A DNA stretch of 38,584 bases from JAICTV01 sp035634055. Lineage in GTDB: Bacteria; Planctomycetota; Phycisphaerae; Tepidisphaerales; Tepidisphaeraceae. Positions 7,372-15,874 of this stretch are shown here, one piece after another. The stretch lies in the NCBI GenBank assembly GCA_035634055.1, contig DASQDR010000138.1, forward strand, positions 1 to 38,584, in the 5' to 3' direction. Position numbers and translations under genes: made by a program. Position 1 is the first letter of the stretch. Every line of letters starts with the position of its first letter. Below the pieces are notes generated by a model. The model had not been told where the DNA came from, made no database searches, and saw only the letters and a program-made list of their open reading frames with translations.

Positions 7372-8958
7372 GTGAGCGGATCGGATCGGGCGGGAATCGT
7401 CTACCTCGTCGGTGCCGGGCCCGGCGACCCGGGGCTGCTGACCGTCCGAGGGCAGCGTTTATTGGAACGCGCCGACGTCGTCGTCTACGACGCCCTCTCC
7501 GACCCGCGCCTGCTGGCGCATTGCCCGCGCGCCCGGCAGATTTACGTCGGCAAGCGCGCCGCCGCCCACTCCTTCGCGCAGGAGCAGATCAACGCGCTGC
7601 TGGTGGAGCACGGGCTGGCGGGGAAGCGCGTCGTGCGGCTGAAGGGAGGCGACCCCTTCGTCTTCGGCCGCGGCGGCGAGGAGGCCGAGGCGCTGCGCGC
7701 GGCGGGCGTGGCGTTCGAGGCGGTGCCCGGCGTCACCGCCGCCATCGCCGCCCCCGCCTACGCCGGCATCCCCGTCACCCACCGCGACTTCAACTCCAGC
7801 TTCACGTTGATCACGGGTCACGAAAAAGAAGAGCAGTACCAGGACGAGCAAGCGCGGGCGCGCGGCGCCGCCGGGGGCGCGTCCGACATCGACTGGGCGT
7901 CAGTCGCCAAGCTCCCGTGCCTGGCGTTCTACATGGGCGTGAAGTCGCTCCCGCGGATCTGCGCGAAGCTGATCGAGCACGGGATGGATCCCGCCACGCC
8001 GGCCGCGTCGATCCAGTGGGGGACGACGCCGCGGCAGCGCACGGTCGTCGGCACGATCGCCGACCTGCCGCAAAAGGTCGTTGAGGCGAAGATCGCCCCA
8101 CCCGCGCTCACGATCGTCGGGCGCGTCGTTGGCCTGCGCGAGACGATGAACTGGTTCGAGCGCCGCCCGCTGTTCGGGCAGACGATCGTCGTCACGCGCA
8201 CGCGGCAGCAGGCGAGCGATTTGTCGCAGCGGTTGGAAGATCTCGGGGCCGGCGTGATCGAGGCGCCGACGATCGAGGTCCACCCGCCGACCGACGCGTC
8301 GCACGTCGATGCGGCGCTGGCCCGGCTGCACGAGTACGACTGGGTCATCTTCACCAGCGCTAACGGGGTGGCCGAGACAAAGCGCAAGCTGCTGCACTTC
8401 GGGCTCGACGCCCGCGCGTTCGGCAAGGCGAAGGTGGCGGCGATCGGCGACGCGACCGCCGAGGCGATCCGCCAGCAGCTCTGCCTGAGCGTTGAGCTGT
8501 GCCCGGAATCGTTCGTGGCCGAGGCGCTGGCGGACGCGCTGGTGGAGCGGGGTGCGAGCGGGCGGAATTTCCTGATGCTGCGCGCCGACATTGCCCGACC
8601 GGTCCTGCGCGAGCGGCTGGACGCGGCGGGGGCGGCGGTGGTGCACGACGTGGCGGTCTACGAAACCAGGCGGGCGGCGTCGCTTCCGCCGCACCTGCTC
8701 GACGCGCTCGACGAGGCGCGCGTCACCTGCGTGACCTTCACCAGCAGCAGCACCGCGACGAACTTCGTCGAGCTGCTCGGCCCCGACTACCGCGCCAAGC
8801 TCTCGGGCGTGAAGCTCGCCAGCATCGGCCCGATCACCACGCAAACCCTGCAACGCCTGGGGCTTCAGCCCGCCGTGCAGGCGGACCGCTACAACGTTGA
8901 AGGGCTGGTGGCGGCGATCCAGCAGCACGCCGCGCGACCAGCAGGGGTCTCCACGTGA
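7372..8958 (+). CDS. cobA-hemD: Fused uroporphyrinogen-III C-methyltransferase / uroporphyrinogen-III synthase
   Basis: A 528-residue bifunctional tetrapyrrole enzyme. Residues about 10-262 are SUMT (CobA), which methylates uroporphyrinogen III to precorrin-2: GAGPGDPGLLT, VVRLKGGDPFVFGRGGEE, the VPGVTAA segment, GIPVTHR, FYMGV and a C-terminal VGRVV. Residues about 266-520 are HemD, which closes and inverts the ring: TIVVTRTRQQASDLSQ, the FTSANGV motif, VAAIGDATAEAI and FTSSSTATNF. The start is GTG at 7372 behind GGAG at 7361-7364. A Gly/Ala insert lies at about residues 163-171, after ITGHEKEE. The fusion puts the branch-point substrate and the enzyme toward sirohaem and B12 on one chain. 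No hemC or cysG dehydrogenase partner is adjacent. Confidence 0.95.
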   Translation: MSGSDRAGIVYLVGAGPGDPGLLTVRGQRLLERADVVVYDALSDPRLLAHCPRARQIYVGKRAAAHSFAQEQINALLVEHGLAGKRVVRLKGGDPFVFGRGGEEAEALRAAGVAFEAVPGVTAAIAAPAYAGIPVTHRDFNSSFTLITGHEKEEQYQDEQARARGAAGGASDIDWASVAKLPCLAFYMGVKSLPRICAKLIEHGMDPATPAASIQWGTTPRQRTVVGTIADLPQKVVEAKIAPPALTIVGRVVGLRETMNWFERRPLFGQTIVVTRTRQQASDLSQRLEDLGAGVIEAPTIEVHPPTDASHVDAALARLHEYDWVIFTSANGVAETKRKLLHFGLDARAFGKAKVAAIGDATAEAIRQQLCLSVELCPESFVAEALADALVERGASGRNFLMLRADIARPVLRERLDAAGAAVVHDVAVYETRRAASLPPHLLDALDEARVTCVTFTSSSTATNFVELLGPDYRAKLSGVKLASIGPITTQTLQRLGLQPAVQADRYNVEGLVAAIQQHAARPAGVST

Positions 8959-9188
8959 TGCGAAAGTGGCTGGGCCGGCTCGCCTTCTCGTTCGTCATCC
9001 TCGCCGCCGTCTTCGCGTACGAGGGCCGAAGGGCCGCGCGCAACGGCGCGTCGCCCACGCTCTACTACGCCGGCGCGGCCGTGATCGGCGCGCTGGGCAT
9101 CACCGGCCTGCGCGAACGGCACCGGACGCGCGGTGACGACCTGCGCGACCGCCACCTCCGGGATCCCCGCGGCCGTGACGACGGCTGA
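8958..9188 (+). CDS. Small membrane protein of unknown function
   Basis: A 76-residue protein whose ATG overlaps the cobA-hemD stop by one base (TGATG), a strong sign of translational coupling. Two hydrophobic segments are visible: LAFSFVILAAVFAYEG (about residues 8-23) and TLYYAGAAVIGALGITGL (about residues 34-51). They are followed by a highly charged Arg/Asp/His-rich cytosolic-type tail. I recognise no family. Its coupling to a tetrapyrrole gene is the only hint of role. Confidence 0.55.
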   Translation: MRKWLGRLAFSFVILAAVFAYEGRRAARNGASPTLYYAGAAVIGALGITGLRERHRTRGDDLRDRHLRDPRGRDDG

Positions 9189-9220
9189 TCGGCGGCGCGG
9201 GTCGCCTCCATCACGGCAGC

Positions 9221-9357
9221 CAGCCGCTCTTCCATCATCGTTCCGCTGCCGCGGCGAGCGCTCCGGCACGATACCCAAGCCACGCGGTTTGCCATTCAGC
9301 CGCTCGTTCCATTTATTCCGCTGCCGCGGCGAGCGCTCGCGGGGACGCCCGAGCCAC
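9221..9357. repeat. Two imperfect direct repeats, period about 76 bp
   Basis: Two copies of a roughly 62-bp unit start with CAGCCGCTC at 9221 and 9297. Each contains an identical 23-bp core (9241-9263 and 9316-9338) that includes CCGCGG and the palindrome GAGCGCTC. The similarity continues to an AGCCAC at the end of each. The repeats fill the gap between the small membrane protein and the epimerase gene end. No open frame of note crosses them. Confidence 0.8.
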
Positions 9358-9375
9358 TTGAAGGTCGCGCGCCGG

Positions 9376-10362
9376 TTACACCACAGCGCGATACCAATTC
9401 ACCGTCGCGCGAAGGCCGGCCTCAAAGCCGACAACCGGTTGGTACGCCAGCACGTTTCGCGCGTGCGACAAATCAGCCAGCGAGTGCCGCACGTCGCCGG
9501 CACGCGCGGGGTGGTGGACGGGCGTGAGGTCGGGGCGGTCGAGGGCTTCGCGCATCACGCGGGCCAGGTCCATCAGCGTCACGCGCTCGCCGCAGGCGAC
9601 GTTAATTACCTCGCCCCCCAGGGGCGTCTCGTGGCGGGCGGCCAGCAGGTTGGCGTGGACGGCGTTGTGGACGTAGGTGAAGTCGCGCGACTGCCCGCCG
9701 TCGCCGAAGATCAGCGGCCGCTTCCCCTGGAGCATCGCCTTGGCGAAGGCGGCGATCACGGCGGCGTAGGCGCTGTCGGCGCCTTGCCGCGGGCCGAAGA
9801 TGTTGAAGTAGCGCAGCGCCGCGGTGTCCACGCCGTAGCAGTTGGCCCAGGCGCGCATCAGCCCTTCGCCGGCGACCTTGCTCGACGCGTAGGGGCTGAG
9901 CGGCTGCGGCGGCATCGACTCGACCTTCGGCAGCACCTCGCTGTCGCCGTACGCGCTGCTGCTGGCGGCGAAGGTGACGCGGCGGACCTTCGCGCTCGCG
10001 GCCGCCTCCAGAACGTTGAGCGTGCCGGTGACGTTGACGTCGTAAAAATCCCGCGGGCGCTCGACGCTCAGCGGCACCGACGCCATCGCCGCCTGGTGGA
10101 AGACGTAGTTGACTCCCGCCATCGCCCGCGCCACGGCCGCGCGGTCGAGGATCGAGCCCTGGACGAACTCGGCGCCGGGAAACAGCGCGAGGTTCTCGCG
10201 GTGCCCGGCGGAGAGGTCATCGATCACGACGACCGACGCCCCGAGCGCCACCAGCGCCTCGACGAGGTGCGAGCCGATGAACCCCGCGCCGCCGGTGACG
10301 AGCGCGCGCGCCCCGGAGAACGCATCGCCGTGCAACCGCCGCCAGTCCGTCGTCAGCTCCAT
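9376..10362 (-). CDS. NAD-dependent UDP-sugar 4-epimerase (extended SDR, WbpP/Gne-like)
   Basis: This enzyme of nucleotide-sugar metabolism would supply the neighbouring glycosyltransferases. The 328-residue product has the NAD-binding ALVTGGAGFIGSHLVEAL near residue 20, VIDDLS for the adenosine ribose, HQAAMASVPLSVERP, the catalytic Ser/Tyr/Lys set in ASSSAYGDSEVLP and LSPYASSK, then ALRYFNIFGPRQ and GDGGQSRDFTYV. The spacing and the SPYASSK context resemble the UDP-GlcNAc/GalNAc 4-epimerases of the WbpP/TviC group more than GalE, but substrate specificity is inferred. It starts with ATG at 10362, 12 bp after the stop of the upstream glycosyltransferase, so the two form an operon. Confidence 0.88.
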   Translation of the reverse strand: MELTTDWRRLHGDAFSGARALVTGGAGFIGSHLVEALVALGASVVVIDDLSAGHRENLALFPGAEFVQGSILDRAAVARAMAGVNYVFHQAAMASVPLSVERPRDFYDVNVTGTLNVLEAAASAKVRRVTFAASSSAYGDSEVLPKVESMPPQPLSPYASSKVAGEGLMRAWANCYGVDTAALRYFNIFGPRQGADSAYAAVIAAFAKAMLQGKRPLIFGDGGQSRDFTYVHNAVHANLLAARHETPLGGEVINVACGERVTLMDLARVMREALDRPDLTPVHHPARAGDVRHSLADLSHARNVLAYQPVVGFEAGLRATVNWYRAVV

Positions 10363-10374
10363 GGGCCGGGGAGT

Positions 10375-11469
10375 TTATGCCAGCCGCCGGTAGAGGGCGA
10401 GCGTCTGCTTGAGTTGGCGGTCAAAGGTGAAGTGCCCGCGCACGTGCGCCGCCGCCGCGGCCCCCATCTCGCGCAAGCGCGCGGGCGGCAGCGAGAGCAT
10501 CTCGACGGCGGCGGCGACGAAGGCGCGGCGGTCGATGGGCGTCGATCGGCCGGTCACGTCCTCCACGATCAGCTCGCGCGTCCCGGCGGTGCGCGTGCGG
10601 ATGACCGGCACGCCGACCGCCATCGCCTCGGCGGAGACGAGCGAAAATCCTTCGCGGATCGACGGCAGGAGCAGCGCGTCGGCCGCCCGGTAGACCGGCA
10701 GCGGGTCGCGGTGCCCCAGGAGGTGCACGCGGCGGCGAAGACCGGCGGCGTCGATTGCCGCCCGCAGCGCCGGCTCGTGCGGCCCCTCGCCGGCGAGCAG
10801 CACGTGCAGGTCGGAAAGCTCGCCGGCGACGTCGAGAAGCCACTCCTCGTTCTTCGGGTAATCCAGCCGACCGACAAACGCCGCGACGCGCGCATCCGGC
10901 GGCAGGCCGAGGGAATGGCGGGCGTCGCCGCGTGCCGTGTCGTCAGCCGGCGGATACTTGCTCGGGTCAATCCCGTGCGGAACGACGCTGACGCGGTCGG
11001 GGGCGACGCGGCCGTCCTCGACGACCCATCGCCGCGCCTCTTCCGATGCCACGTGCGTATGGTCGCCGAAGTCGCTCAACATGCTCCACGGCCAGCGCAG
11101 CGTCAGGTCCGATAAATGGACGGTGTAGAGGATCGGCAACGGGCGTCGCCGCTGGACGCGCCGCGCGACCAGCGTGGGGCGGCGGTAGTGCGTGTGGATC
11201 ACGTCCACCGGGTGGGCGGCCAGCCAGTCGAGCAGCGTGTGAGATGCCTTCCAGAGCGCGGCCGGCCCGCCCTTGAGCGGGGCGTCGATCCACGGGATCG
11301 GCGAGCGCTCGAACAGCCAGTGCCACGCCCCGCGTTGCCCGGCGACGGCAACGCTGTGCCCGCGCGCGATCATGGCAGTCGAGAGATCGTAGATGTAGCG
11401 GCTCAACCCGCCGGCGTCGGAGCCGGCGGTCAGGTGGAGAATGCGTAACGGGCGGTCGGGGTCGCGCAT
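10375..11469 (-). CDS. Glycosyltransferase family 4
   Basis: A retaining GT-B glycosyltransferase of 364 residues, expected to add one sugar to a lipid-linked chain at the inner face of the membrane. The N-terminal domain begins RILHLTAGSDAGGLSRYIYDL, with the glycine-rich acceptor-side loop. The inter-domain region VSVVPHGIDPSKY and AAFVGRLDYPKNEEWLLD open the nucleotide-sugar domain, and SIREGFSLVSAEAMAVGVPVI holds the E-x7-E motif. It is the first gene of the two-gene minus-strand unit with the epimerase and is divergent from the fused GT2 gene at 11641. Donor and acceptor are not predictable. Confidence 0.88.
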   Translation of the reverse strand: MRDPDRPLRILHLTAGSDAGGLSRYIYDLSTAMIARGHSVAVAGQRGAWHWLFERSPIPWIDAPLKGGPAALWKASHTLLDWLAAHPVDVIHTHYRRPTLVARRVQRRRPLPILYTVHLSDLTLRWPWSMLSDFGDHTHVASEEARRWVVEDGRVAPDRVSVVPHGIDPSKYPPADDTARGDARHSLGLPPDARVAAFVGRLDYPKNEEWLLDVAGELSDLHVLLAGEGPHEPALRAAIDAAGLRRRVHLLGHRDPLPVYRAADALLLPSIREGFSLVSAEAMAVGVPVIRTRTAGTRELIVEDVTGRSTPIDRRAFVAAAVEMLSLPPARLREMGAAAAAHVRGHFTFDRQLKQTLALYRRLA

Positions 11470-11550
11470 GTCACATTCCGCGGCGCCGCGGTCGCGGGCG
11501 CTTCATCGGCCGGCGTGCGACCGATAACATGGTCGCCCGGCGGGAGAACG

Positions 11551-11566
11551 TGCCACCGAAGTGGCA
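11551..11566. promoter_or_regulatory. Short inverted repeat in the divergent glycosyltransferase promoter gap
   Basis: TGCCAC and GTGGCA flank CGAA in the middle of the 171-bp gap between two divergent genes (start codons at 11469 and 11641). It could be an operator or simply an mRNA hairpin; nothing else favours either. Confidence 0.2.
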
Positions 11567-11640
11567 AGCCCGCGGCGGGAGCCGATAGTTCATCGGACCG
11601 CGGCGCGCGGTTCTCGCAGAGAAGGTTTGAATTGCACCCC

Positions 11641-13731
11641 ATGACCGAAGCGTCAACCGACAGCTCGCACGTCAGCACGCCCGCGCCCGAGGTCGCGGCG
11701 GCGCCCGCCCCCGCGCCGCCACCGCCGCGTCGGCCGGGGACGGTGGACGTCCTGATCCAGACGCACAACGAAGAGCTCAACCTTCCTTACACGCTGGCCA
11801 GCGTGGCCGGTTGGGTCAACCGCGTGTTCGTCGTCGATTCCGGCTCGACCGACCGCACGAAGGAGATCGTCGAGCAGCACGGCGCCACGTTCGTCCACCA
11901 CGCCTGGGAAGGGTACGCCGGGCAGAAGAACTGGGCGCTGGACAACCTCCCGTGGGAGAGCCCGTGGATCCTGATCATTGACGCCGACGAGGCGGTCAGC
12001 CCCGGGCTGCGCGAGGAGATCCTCAACGTCGTTGCCCGCCCGGTCGAGCAGGTGCGGCACGTCGGGTTCTACATCAACCGCGTGCTCATCTTCATGGGCC
12101 GGGAGATCCGCCACTGCGGGTACTTCCCGAGCTGGAACCTCCGCTTGTTCCGCCGGAACTTCGCGCGCTACGAGCAGCGCGACGTTCACGAGCACATGAT
12201 CACGTCGGGGTCGACTGGCTACCTGAAGAACTTGCTGATCCACGAGGACCGCCGCGGGCTGGAGCACTTCTTCGCCAAGCACAATCGTTACTCGACGCTG
12301 GAGGCGCGCGAGATCTACGCGTCGCGCGACCGCTGGCCGGGGCTGCGCGAGTTCTTCACCGACCGCAACGCCCGCCGACGGTTCATCAAGGCGCGGGTGG
12401 TGCCGCAGCTCCCGCTGCCGTGGGTCTGGCGGCTGTTCTACATGTACGTGCTGCAGCGCGGCTTCCTCGACGGGCAGGCGGGCTGGGTGCTGTGCAACTT
12501 CATCAGCTCGTACGAGTTCTTCATCCACGCGAAGTACCTGGAGTTGCGGCGGCTCAAGGGTCGGGACAAGCGGATCTTCGACGGCCTGAGCCTGCCGGAA
12601 GGAAACCTGTCCGCCCAGCGCGCCGCCGCGCGGCTGGCGAAGCCGGCGGATGCCGCGGCGCCGGCGGGCGCGGCATTGCCCGCCGGTGCGATCAGCGCGC
12701 CGCTGCGCGCGACGACGCCGCAGGCGGCCGTGGCCGACGACGCGCCGCCGCCGCCGGTGTCGTCGCTGCCGCTGTACCCTCGCTCCTCGCCCGCCGGGGC
12801 GGGGCCCGGGGCCTCCCCGAGCGGCAAGGTGCCGGTGTCGGTCATCATCCCGACGCTGAACGAGGCGCGAAACCTCCCGCGCTGCCTCGATCACCTCCAG
12901 TGGGCCGACGAGGTGGTGATCGTGGATTCCGGATCCACCGACGACAGCGAGCGCATCGCCGCCGCCTACGGCGCGACCATCGTGCAGTTCCAGTGGAACG
13001 GGCACTACCCGAAGAAGAAGAACTGGGCCCTGCGGCACGCGCCGCTGAAGCACGACTGGGTGCTGATCGTCGACGCCGACGAGTGGATCACCCCCGAACT
13101 GGCCGAGGAGATCGCTCGCGCGGTGCAGAACCCGGGCGAGAACGTCGGGTATTACGTCAATCGCAAGTTCATCTTCATGGGCGGGTGGATCCGCCACTGC
13201 GGCTACTACCCGAGCTGGAATTTGCGGCTGATCAAGCGCGGGTTCGGCGAGTACGAGCAGATGACCGGGATCGGCAACACCGGCTCGGGCGACAACGAGG
13301 TCCACGAGCACGTCATCGCCCGCGGGCCGGTCAGCTACCTCGACAACGACATGCTCCACTTCGCCTTCCCCAACATCCACACGTTCATGGAGAAGCACAA
13401 CCGCTACAGCAACTGGGAGGCGGCGGTGCAGTTCCGGGGGCAGGAGAACGGCTCGGCGGTGGTGACCAATGAGCAGTTGGCGAAGAACCGGCGGCTCAAG
13501 CGCTGGTCGCGCTACCTCCCGTTCCGCCCGACGCTGCGGTTCCTCTACAGTTACATCTGGCGCGGCGGCTTCCTAGACGGCCACCCGGGCTACGTCTTCT
13601 GCCGGCTGCTGGCGATTTACGAGTACCTTTCGGTGGCGAAGTATTACGAGCTGAAGCGGGCGGAGGAAGATCAGCACAGCGCGAAGAAGCTCAGCGCGGT
13701 GCCGTCGCTGCACCTGACGGGTCAACGATAG
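11641..13731 (+). CDS. Tandem two-domain family 2 glycosyltransferase (WaaE/KdtX-like)
   Basis: A 696-residue protein consisting of two homologous GT2 domains in one chain. Domain 1 starts near residue 35 (VDVLIQTHNEELNLPYTL, VDSGSTDRTKEI, GQKNWALDNLP, IIDADEAV). Domain 2 starts near residue 397 (VSVIIPTLNEARNLP, VDSGSTDDSERI, KKKNWALRHAP, IVDADEWI). Both keep the nucleotide-sugar DSGSTD and metal-binding DADE motifs, and both continue with the same IRHCGYxPSWNLRL and GGFLDG/RGFLDG segments. Separate genes of this family are usually about 250-350 residues. The domains are joined by an Ala/Pro-rich linker, and an Ala/Pro-rich N-terminal tail of about 30 residues precedes domain 1. Start ATG at 11641, with GAGAAGG upstream. 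The lipopolysaccharide-core WaaE family is the nearest I recognise. Confidence 0.9.
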   Translation: MTEASTDSSHVSTPAPEVAAAPAPAPPPPRRPGTVDVLIQTHNEELNLPYTLASVAGWVNRVFVVDSGSTDRTKEIVEQHGATFVHHAWEGYAGQKNWALDNLPWESPWILIIDADEAVSPGLREEILNVVARPVEQVRHVGFYINRVLIFMGREIRHCGYFPSWNLRLFRRNFARYEQRDVHEHMITSGSTGYLKNLLIHEDRRGLEHFFAKHNRYSTLEAREIYASRDRWPGLREFFTDRNARRRFIKARVVPQLPLPWVWRLFYMYVLQRGFLDGQAGWVLCNFISSYEFFIHAKYLELRRLKGRDKRIFDGLSLPEGNLSAQRAAARLAKPADAAAPAGAALPAGAISAPLRATTPQAAVADDAPPPPVSSLPLYPRSSPAGAGPGASPSGKVPVSVIIPTLNEARNLPRCLDHLQWADEVVIVDSGSTDDSERIAAAYGATIVQFQWNGHYPKKKNWALRHAPLKHDWVLIVDADEWITPELAEEIARAVQNPGENVGYYVNRKFIFMGGWIRHCGYYPSWNLRLIKRGFGEYEQMTGIGNTGSGDNEVHEHVIARGPVSYLDNDMLHFAFPNIHTFMEKHNRYSNWEAAVQFRGQENGSAVVTNEQLAKNRRLKRWSRYLPFRPTLRFLYSYIWRGGFLDGHPGYVFCRLLAIYEYLSVAKYYELKRAEEDQHSAKKLSAVPSLHLTGQR

Positions 13732-13808
13732 CGACTTCCCGCCCCGCGCGCGGGCGGGGCGGCGGTGAGTGCTGGAGGCGATCGACGCGCGAAGAAGAGA
13801 ACCGAAGC

Positions 13809-14480
13809 ATGGCAGAATCGCACCTGACCGAACGGGCCGAGTACGACGCGCGCTGGGCGGGCGCCCAGAGCGGCCAGTGCGGGTACTCGGCGGAGAACAT
13901 CGGCTACACGCCCAACTTCCTGCGCTTCATGGACGCCGGCCTCGCCGGGCTGCCCACGCCCGTGCGGGCGCTGGAGGTCGGCTGCGGCGACGGGTTCTTC
14001 ACCGGCCAGCTGGCCCAGCGCGGCTGCGACGCAACGGGCATCGACCTCTCCCCGGTCGGCGTCGAGGCGGCGCAAAAGCGCTTCCCCCACGCGCGCTTCC
14101 AGGTGCACGACCTTACCCAGCCGATGCCCTTCCCCGATGGCAGCTTCGACTTCATCGGGTGCTCCGAGGTGCTCGAGCACCTCTTCTCCCCGCTGGCGGT
14201 GCTGGAGGAAATGCGCCGCGTGCTCCGCCCCGGCGGGCGGGCGCGGCTGACCGTGCCGTACCACGGGCTGATCAAGAACCTGGGGATCGCGCTGTTCGCC
14301 TTCGAGCGCCACTATGATCCGACCTACCCGCACATCCGCTTCTTCACGCGGAAGTCGCTGGCCGACCTGGTTCGCCGCGCGGGGCTGACGGTGGAATCGG
14401 TCGGAGCGTGCGGGTCGAATCTGGGCATGCGCGACCTGCTGGTCAAAACCAACATCCTGCTGGCCGCCCGGCGGGATTGA
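13809..14480 (+). CDS. SAM-dependent methyltransferase (class I)
   Basis: A 223-residue Rossmann-fold methyltransferase. The SAM-binding motif I is ALEVGCGDGFFTGQLA (about residues 54-69), the acidic residue after strand 2 is in GIDLSPVG, and motif III/IV is FDFIGCSEVLEHLFSP, followed by the post-motif EMRRVLRPGGRARLTVPYHG. It is of the Methyltransf_11/UbiE-like type often found in polysaccharide loci, where it may cap or decorate a glycan. It lies 77 bp after the fused GT2 gene on the same strand. The acceptor is unknown. Confidence 0.85.
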   Translation: MAESHLTERAEYDARWAGAQSGQCGYSAENIGYTPNFLRFMDAGLAGLPTPVRALEVGCGDGFFTGQLAQRGCDATGIDLSPVGVEAAQKRFPHARFQVHDLTQPMPFPDGSFDFIGCSEVLEHLFSPLAVLEEMRRVLRPGGRARLTVPYHGLIKNLGIALFAFERHYDPTYPHIRFFTRKSLADLVRRAGLTVESVGACGSNLGMRDLLVKTNILLAARRD

Positions 14481-14490
14481 AGCGGGGACC

Positions 14491-14513
14491 GCGTGCGTGC
14501 GTGCGTGCGTGCG
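14491..14513. repeat. Tetranucleotide repeat (GCGT)5
   Basis: Five perfect GCGT units plus GCG lie in the 93-bp gap between the methyltransferase stop and the next glycosyltransferase ATG. The tract stays open in the frame of the downstream gene, so its length would matter only if translation began upstream of 14574. Confidence 0.9.
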
Positions 14514-14573
14514 GCGCCGGAGACGCACGATGGACTGCTGGCCGCGGCGACGGAGAGATATCGCCACATCCCC

Positions 14574-15869
14574 ATGAAGATCACCATCGTCACAGGCCCG
14601 TTCTACCCCGTCCCGCCCGCGCCGTGCGGTGCGGTCGAGCGGCTGTGGCGCGACCTGGCCGAGCGGTTCGCGCGGCTGGGGCACGACGTGACGGTCCTCT
14701 GCCGCCACTGGCCCGGGCAGGCGCAGGACGAGACGGTCGCCGACGTGCGATACGTTCGCCGCACGCGCATGAGCCACACGAGGTCGATCTACTTCGACCT
14801 GGTGCAGGACCTGTGGTACTCGCTGCGGATGCTGCTGCACCAGCCGCGCTCGGACGTGACGGTGACCAACGTCTTCTGGCTCCCCGCGCTGCTCCGCCTG
14901 CGGCGGCGGCGTGCCGGCGCGAGTGTGGTGAACGTGACCCGCTGGCCGAAGCGGCAGCTGAAGCTGTACACGCGCGCCGCGCGGCTGGCGGCGGCGTCGG
15001 GGGCGATCCGCGACGAGATCGTGAGGCAGACGCCGGACGTCGCGCCGCGGGTCAAGGTGCTGCCCAACCCGATCGACGCCGACGTCTTCACCCCGCCGAC
15101 TGCGCCGCGCGACCGCCGCGCGGGCAGCGGCACGATCCTGTACACCGGCCGCGTCCACCCCGAGAAGGGCGTTCACCTGCTGGTCGACGCCTTCCGCGCG
15201 CTGGCCGGCGAGTTCCCGGACCTGCGCCTGCGGATCATCGGTGCCACCAGCATTGCCGCCGGCGGCGGGGGGGCGGAGTACGTCGAGTCGCTAAAGCGGC
15301 GGGCGGGCGGGCTCCCGGTTGATTTGGTCGAGCCGATCTACGAACGCAGTGCGCTGGCCGACGAGCTGCGGGCGGCGCACTTCTACTGTTACCCGTCGGT
15401 CGCGGCGCACGGCGAGGCGCTGCCGGTCGCGCCGCTGGAGGCCATGGCAACGGGGCTCGCGCCGGTCGTGTCGGCGCTGCCGGTGTTCCGCGATTACGTT
15501 GATGCGGGGCGCACGGGGTTCGTCTTCGACCACGCCGACGAGGGAGAAGGCGCCACCGCGAACCTGGCGGCGGCGCTGCGGCAACTGGTCACGTCGCCGG
15601 CGCTGGCCGAGGAGGCCGGCGCGGCGGCTTCGCGCGAGGCGGCCCGTTTCGGCTACGACAGCGTCGCCCGCGTCTGGCTCGACGATTTCGAGCAACTCGT
15701 GCGGGCGCAGGCGCGGGCCCCCGGCGCAGCAGGTGCGTCGACAAGTCGACCGGCGGGCACGCCGGATGCTGCGGTTGCTCCTGCGCGTGCGCCCGCGCGG
15801 CGCGCTCCGGCGGCGGCATCGTCGTCGTCGGCGGCGGCCGCGTCACCGTCCAACGCGGAGGGGAAGTGA
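14574..15869 (+). CDS. Glycosyltransferase family 4
   Basis: A 431-residue GT-B enzyme. The N-terminus is MKITIVTGPFYPVPPAPCGAVERLWRDLAERFARLGHDV, typical of GT4 proteins with the glycine loop replaced by PAPCGAVE. The second domain opens with VLPNPIDADVF and ILYTGRVHPEKGVHLLVDAF. The C-terminal catalytic segment is HGEALPVAPLEAMATGLAPVV. After about residue 375 the sequence becomes an Ala/Pro/Ser-rich low-complexity tail with no fold. ATG at 14574 is chosen because it matches the usual start of the fold, with GGAGAGA upstream. It is followed within 5 bp by the acetyltransferase gene, so they are co-transcribed. Confidence 0.87.
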   Translation: MKITIVTGPFYPVPPAPCGAVERLWRDLAERFARLGHDVTVLCRHWPGQAQDETVADVRYVRRTRMSHTRSIYFDLVQDLWYSLRMLLHQPRSDVTVTNVFWLPALLRLRRRRAGASVVNVTRWPKRQLKLYTRAARLAAASGAIRDEIVRQTPDVAPRVKVLPNPIDADVFTPPTAPRDRRAGSGTILYTGRVHPEKGVHLLVDAFRALAGEFPDLRLRIIGATSIAAGGGGAEYVESLKRRAGGLPVDLVEPIYERSALADELRAAHFYCYPSVAAHGEALPVAPLEAMATGLAPVVSALPVFRDYVDAGRTGFVFDHADEGEGATANLAAALRQLVTSPALAEEAGAAASREAARFGYDSVARVWLDDFEQLVRAQARAPGAAGASTSRPAGTPDAAVAPARAPARRAPAAASSSSAAAASPSNAEGK

Positions 15870-15874
15870 CGCGC

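Noticed and set aside
9133..11115. Long plus-strand open frame (660 codons) opposite the epimerase and glycosyltransferase genes
   Set aside because: Arg/Gly/Ala-rich translation without motifs; it is the antisense shadow of two genes with clear family motifs, as expected at this GC content.
13739..13762. Hairpin CCGCCCC / GGGGCGG after the fused GT2 gene as a terminator
   Set aside because: Stem of 7 bp without a T-run in a very GC-rich context; the downstream methyltransferase is probably co-transcribed.
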